DNA from: Clostridia bacterium
GTDB taxonomy: Bacteria > Bacillota_A > Clostridia > Christensenellales > Aristaeellaceae
Direction of reading: 5' to 3'
Assembly: GCA_017412025.1 (NCBI GenBank)
Contig: JAFQOY010000063.1
Coordinates: forward strand, 1-8,522
Length of the DNA: 8,522 bases
Shown: positions 6,828-8,522 of the stretch, piece by piece
Layout: every line of letters starts with the position of its first letter
How positions within the stretch are numbered: the stretch's first letter is position 1
The notes under the pieces: model-generated
What the model saw: only the letters and a program-made list of their open reading frames with translations
Told to the model about the DNA's origin: nothing
The model's database searches: none
Position numbers and translations under genes: made by a program

Positions 6828-6850
6828 TCAAGTATCAGGAGGCATCCCTT

Positions 6851-8134
6851 ATGAAACTTCTGGTCGTTGGCGGCGGCGGACGCGAGCACGCCATTATCAG
6901 GAAGCTGAAAGAGAATCCGAAGGTGGAGACGATCTACGCGCTGCCGGGCAACGGCGGCATTGCTGCAGACGCCGTCTGCGTGCCGGAAATCGGCGCGAAG
7001 GATATCCCGGCTATTGTGGAATTTGCCAAAGCGCATGCGATCGACTTTGCCGTTGTCGCGCCGGATGATCCGCTGGCGATGGGCTGCGTGGATCGCCTGC
7101 ATGAGGCGGGCATTCCCTGCTTCGGCCCGGACGCGAAGGCGGCGCGCATTGAGGCCAGCAAGGTATTTTCCAAAAACCTGATGAAGAAGTACGGCATTCC
7201 GACTGCGGAATACGAGGTGTTTTCCGACGCCGTGAAGGCGGTCGAGTATCTCTCCGGCTGCGAATACCCCATCGTCATCAAGGCGGACGGCCTGGCGCTT
7301 GGAAAGGGCGTGCTGATTCCGGGCAGCTTTAAGGAGGCGAAGGAGGCTATCCGCTCCATCATGGAGGACAAGGCCTTCGGCGATTCCGGCAACGAGGTCG
7401 TCATCGAGGAATTCCTCACCGGTCCGGAGGTCAGCGTTCTGGCCTTTACCGACGGCACGGCCATCGCGCCGATGATCTCTTCCATGGATCACAAGCGCGC
7501 AGGCGACGGGGATACGGGCCTGAATACCGGCGGCATGGGCACCATCGCGCCGAACCCGTATTACACCGCGGATGTGGCGAAGCGCTGCATGGATGAGATC
7601 TTCCTGCCGACGCTTGCGGCGATGCGCGCGGAGGGCTGTCCCTTTAAGGGCTGCCTGTACTTCGGCCTGATGATCACGCCGAAGGGACCGAAGGTGATCG
7701 AGTACAACTGCCGCTTCGGCGACCCGGAGACGCAGGTTGTGCTCCCGCTGCTTGAAAGCGACCTGCTTGAGATCATGCAGGCGGTGGAGAATGAAACGCT
7801 CGGCCAGATGCAGGTGAAGTGGTCTTCCGGCGCGGCGGCCTGCGTCATCATCGCCTCCGGCGGCTATCCGGGCAGTTATGCCAAGGGCAAGGAGATGACT
7901 TTCCCCGAAGCGTTCCCGGAGAATGTGACCTGCTATCACGCGGGCGACAAGCTCGCGGACGGAAAGCTCTATACAAACGGCGGCCGCGTGCTGGGCATGA
8001 CGGCGACGGCGGATACGCTTGAAAAGGCGCTTGCGGACGCATACGCAGCTGCAAAGCTGGTTCACTTTGAGGGCAGGTATATGCGAAGCGACATTGGCCG
8101 CCGCGCGCTTGCCGTGATGGAGCAGAAGGCGTAA
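6851..8134 (+). CDS. purD: GAR synthetase (phosphoribosylamine-glycine ligase)
   Basis: PurD is the ATP-grasp enzyme that joins phosphoribosylamine, the PurF product, to glycine, giving GAR for PurN. The 427 residues are typical. Seen in order: GGGGREHA (7-14), LPGNGGIAAD (31-40), PDDPLAMG (71-78, in place of the common PExPLxxG), KVFSKNLMKKYGIPT (104-118), IVIKADGLALGKGV (141-154), VVIEEFLTGPEVSVL (183-197), DHKRAGDGDTGLNTGGMG (213-230, usually DTGPNTGGMG) and VIEYNCRFGDPETQ (282-295), the metal and ATP-binding part. The start at 6851 has a perfect AGGAGG (6837-6842) 8 nt upstream. A longer frame from 6770 overlaps the transformylase gene and adds unrelated residues. It is the last gene before a 135-nt spacer, so it probably ends the operon. 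Confidence 0.97.
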   Translation: MKLLVVGGGGREHAIIRKLKENPKVETIYALPGNGGIAADAVCVPEIGAKDIPAIVEFAKAHAIDFAVVAPDDPLAMGCVDRLHEAGIPCFGPDAKAARIEASKVFSKNLMKKYGIPTAEYEVFSDAVKAVEYLSGCEYPIVIKADGLALGKGVLIPGSFKEAKEAIRSIMEDKAFGDSGNEVVIEEFLTGPEVSVLAFTDGTAIAPMISSMDHKRAGDGDTGLNTGGMGTIAPNPYYTADVAKRCMDEIFLPTLAAMRAEGCPFKGCLYFGLMITPKGPKVIEYNCRFGDPETQVVLPLLESDLLEIMQAVENETLGQMQVKWSSGAAACVIIASGGYPGSYAKGKEMTFPEAFPENVTCYHAGDKLADGKLYTNGGRVLGMTATADTLEKALADAYAAAKLVHFEGRYMRSDIGRRALAVMEQKA

Positions 8135-8187
8135 TCACAGAGGCGTCCCGTCAAAAGGCACAGGATTTACGCAATTCCTGCAATAAA

Positions 8188-8201
8188 ATTTATGCATAAA
8201 T
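8188..8201. repeat. 14-bp perfect palindrome upstream of the guaB promoter
   Basis: ATTTATGCATAAAT is a perfect palindrome within an A+T-rich block and ends 5 nt before the -35 box of guaB. It could be a regulator site or simply part of an UP-like A+T-rich element that raises promoter strength. It does not look like a terminator for purD because it has no G+C-rich stem. Confidence 0.4.
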
Positions 8202-8206
8202 AACGC

Positions 8207-8235
8207 TTGCAAAAACCATATGACTATGGTATTAT
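8207..8235 (+). promoter_or_regulatory. Promoter of guaB with extended -10
   Basis: The -35 box TTGCAA (8207-8212) and -10 box TATTAT (8230-8235) are 17 nt apart. The -10 is preceded by TGG, so it has the extended TGn form. Transcription should start near 8242, leaving a leader of about 28 nt before the guaB ATG and no room for a riboswitch. guaB can thus be transcribed independently of the purine operon, though read-through from purD is possible because no clear terminator separates them. Confidence 0.75.
8215..8230. promoter_or_regulatory. Inverted repeat between guaB -35 and -10 (possible operator)
   Basis: ACCATA (8215-8220), TGAC, TATGGT (8225-8230) form a perfect 6-bp inverted repeat inside the promoter spacer and touching the first base of the -10 box. 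That position is typical for a repressor operator or a spacer-binding activator. Part of the right arm is the extended -10 TGn, which promoter function would select anyway. No regulator is encoded in the window. Confidence 0.4.
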
Positions 8236-8269
8236 CTTCGACAATACTCTGAAGAATGAGGTGTTTCTT

Positions 8270-8522
8270 ATGGCGTATTATTTTTCCGAACCGTCTCATA
8301 CGTTCAATGAATACCTGCTGGTTCCGGGTTATTCCTCTGCCGAGTGCATCCCGGATAACGTCTCTCTGGAAACTCCGCTCGTCCGCTATAAGAAGGGCGA
8401 GAAGTCTGCCATCACGATGAAGATCCCGATGGTCTCCGCGATCATGCAGGCCGTTTCCGGCAAGGATCTGGCCATCGCGCTGGCGCAGGAGGGCGGCGTG
8501 TCCTTCATCTACGGTTCCCAGA
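8270..8522 (+). CDS. guaB: IMP dehydrogenase, N-terminal part (cut by window end)
   Basis: IMP dehydrogenase oxidises IMP to XMP, the first step toward GMP, so it uses the product of the operon just upstream. Only 84 codons are visible. They match the IMPDH N-terminus: [13 protein letters not shown] (11-23, like the usual FDDVLLVPxxS), [10 protein letters not shown] (28-37), IPMVSAIM (52-59) and [14 protein letters not shown] (67-80). Differences from the usual form are MQAV where most enzymes have MDTV, and YGSQ where most have HKNM; I associate this with a clostridial subfamily. AGGTG (8259-8263) lies 6 nt before the ATG. The catalytic cysteine loop lies beyond the window, so activity cannot be judged. 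GMP reductase, a related family, is less likely from the N-terminus and context. Confidence 0.85.
   Translation, partial: MAYYFSEPSHTFNEYLLVPGYSSAECIPDNVSLETPLVRYKKGEKSAITMKIPMVSAIMQAVSGKDLAIALAQEGGVSFIYGSQ

Noticed and set aside
6770..6850. Upstream start for PurD
   Set aside because: It overlaps the transformylase gene in another frame; AGGAGG and the GGGGREHA motif fix the start at 6851.
6824..8065. A 413-codon open frame on the minus strand
   Set aside because: It is the antisense shadow of purD and shows no recognisable domain.
8135..8206. Intrinsic terminator after purD
   Set aside because: The only stem seen, CAGGA (8161-8165) with TCCTG (8176-8180), is 5 bp with a 10-nt loop and no T run.

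Overview
The window is one co-directional (+ strand) de novo purine biosynthesis operon followed by the start of an IMP dehydrogenase gene. The genes have G+C-rich codon use (third positions mostly G or C), AGGAGG-type ribosome binding sites and very tight spacing. The protein variants are of the kind seen in anaerobic Clostridia: a PurF starting GGFFG, a short PurC, a PurO-like IMP cyclohydrolase with a separate AICAR transformylase, and an IMPDH with SAIMQAV instead of SAAMDTV. The best reading is a chromosomal fragment of a clostridial Firmicute, possibly a gut anaerobe. I cannot name the species.

Layout: positions 1-352 are an A+T-richer leader, perhaps with the last codons of an upstream gene. 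A good sigma-A-type promoter (TTGTCA, 17 nt, TATACT) lies at 362-390. Then come purE (445-951), purC (1014-1703), purF-like (1779-3203), purM (3219-4271), purN (4268-4906), purO-like (4909-5622), a stand-alone AICAR transformylase (5643-6827) and purD (6851-8134). A 135-nt spacer carries a second strong promoter (TTGCAA, 17 nt, extended -10 TATTAT) for guaB, which starts at 8270 and runs off the window. The spacers after purE and purC hold an inverted repeat each; the one between purC and purF is a strong 13-bp stem. The later genes are separated by 23 nt or less, or overlap.

Together the genes cover PRPP to phosphoribosylamine (PurF), GAR (PurD), FGAR (PurN), AIR (PurM, after the missing PurL step), CAIR (PurE), SAICAR (PurC), AICAR (after the missing PurB step), FAICAR (transformylase) and IMP (PurO), with guaB leading on to XMP and GMP. 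purL/purQ/purS, purB and purK are not in the window.

The most unusual points are: (1) the only PurF here lacks the N-terminal cysteine nucleophile and other glutamine-site residues but keeps the PRPP loop and all four predicted Fe-S cysteines, so it may use ammonia or a partner glutaminase; (2) the last two steps use a non-orthologous pair, an archaeal-type PurO plus a single-domain transformylase, in place of bifunctional PurH; (3) both promoters contain dyads placed like operators, and the purC-purF spacer holds a strong hairpin. These appear to be known or partly known clostridial variants, not a wholly new system.
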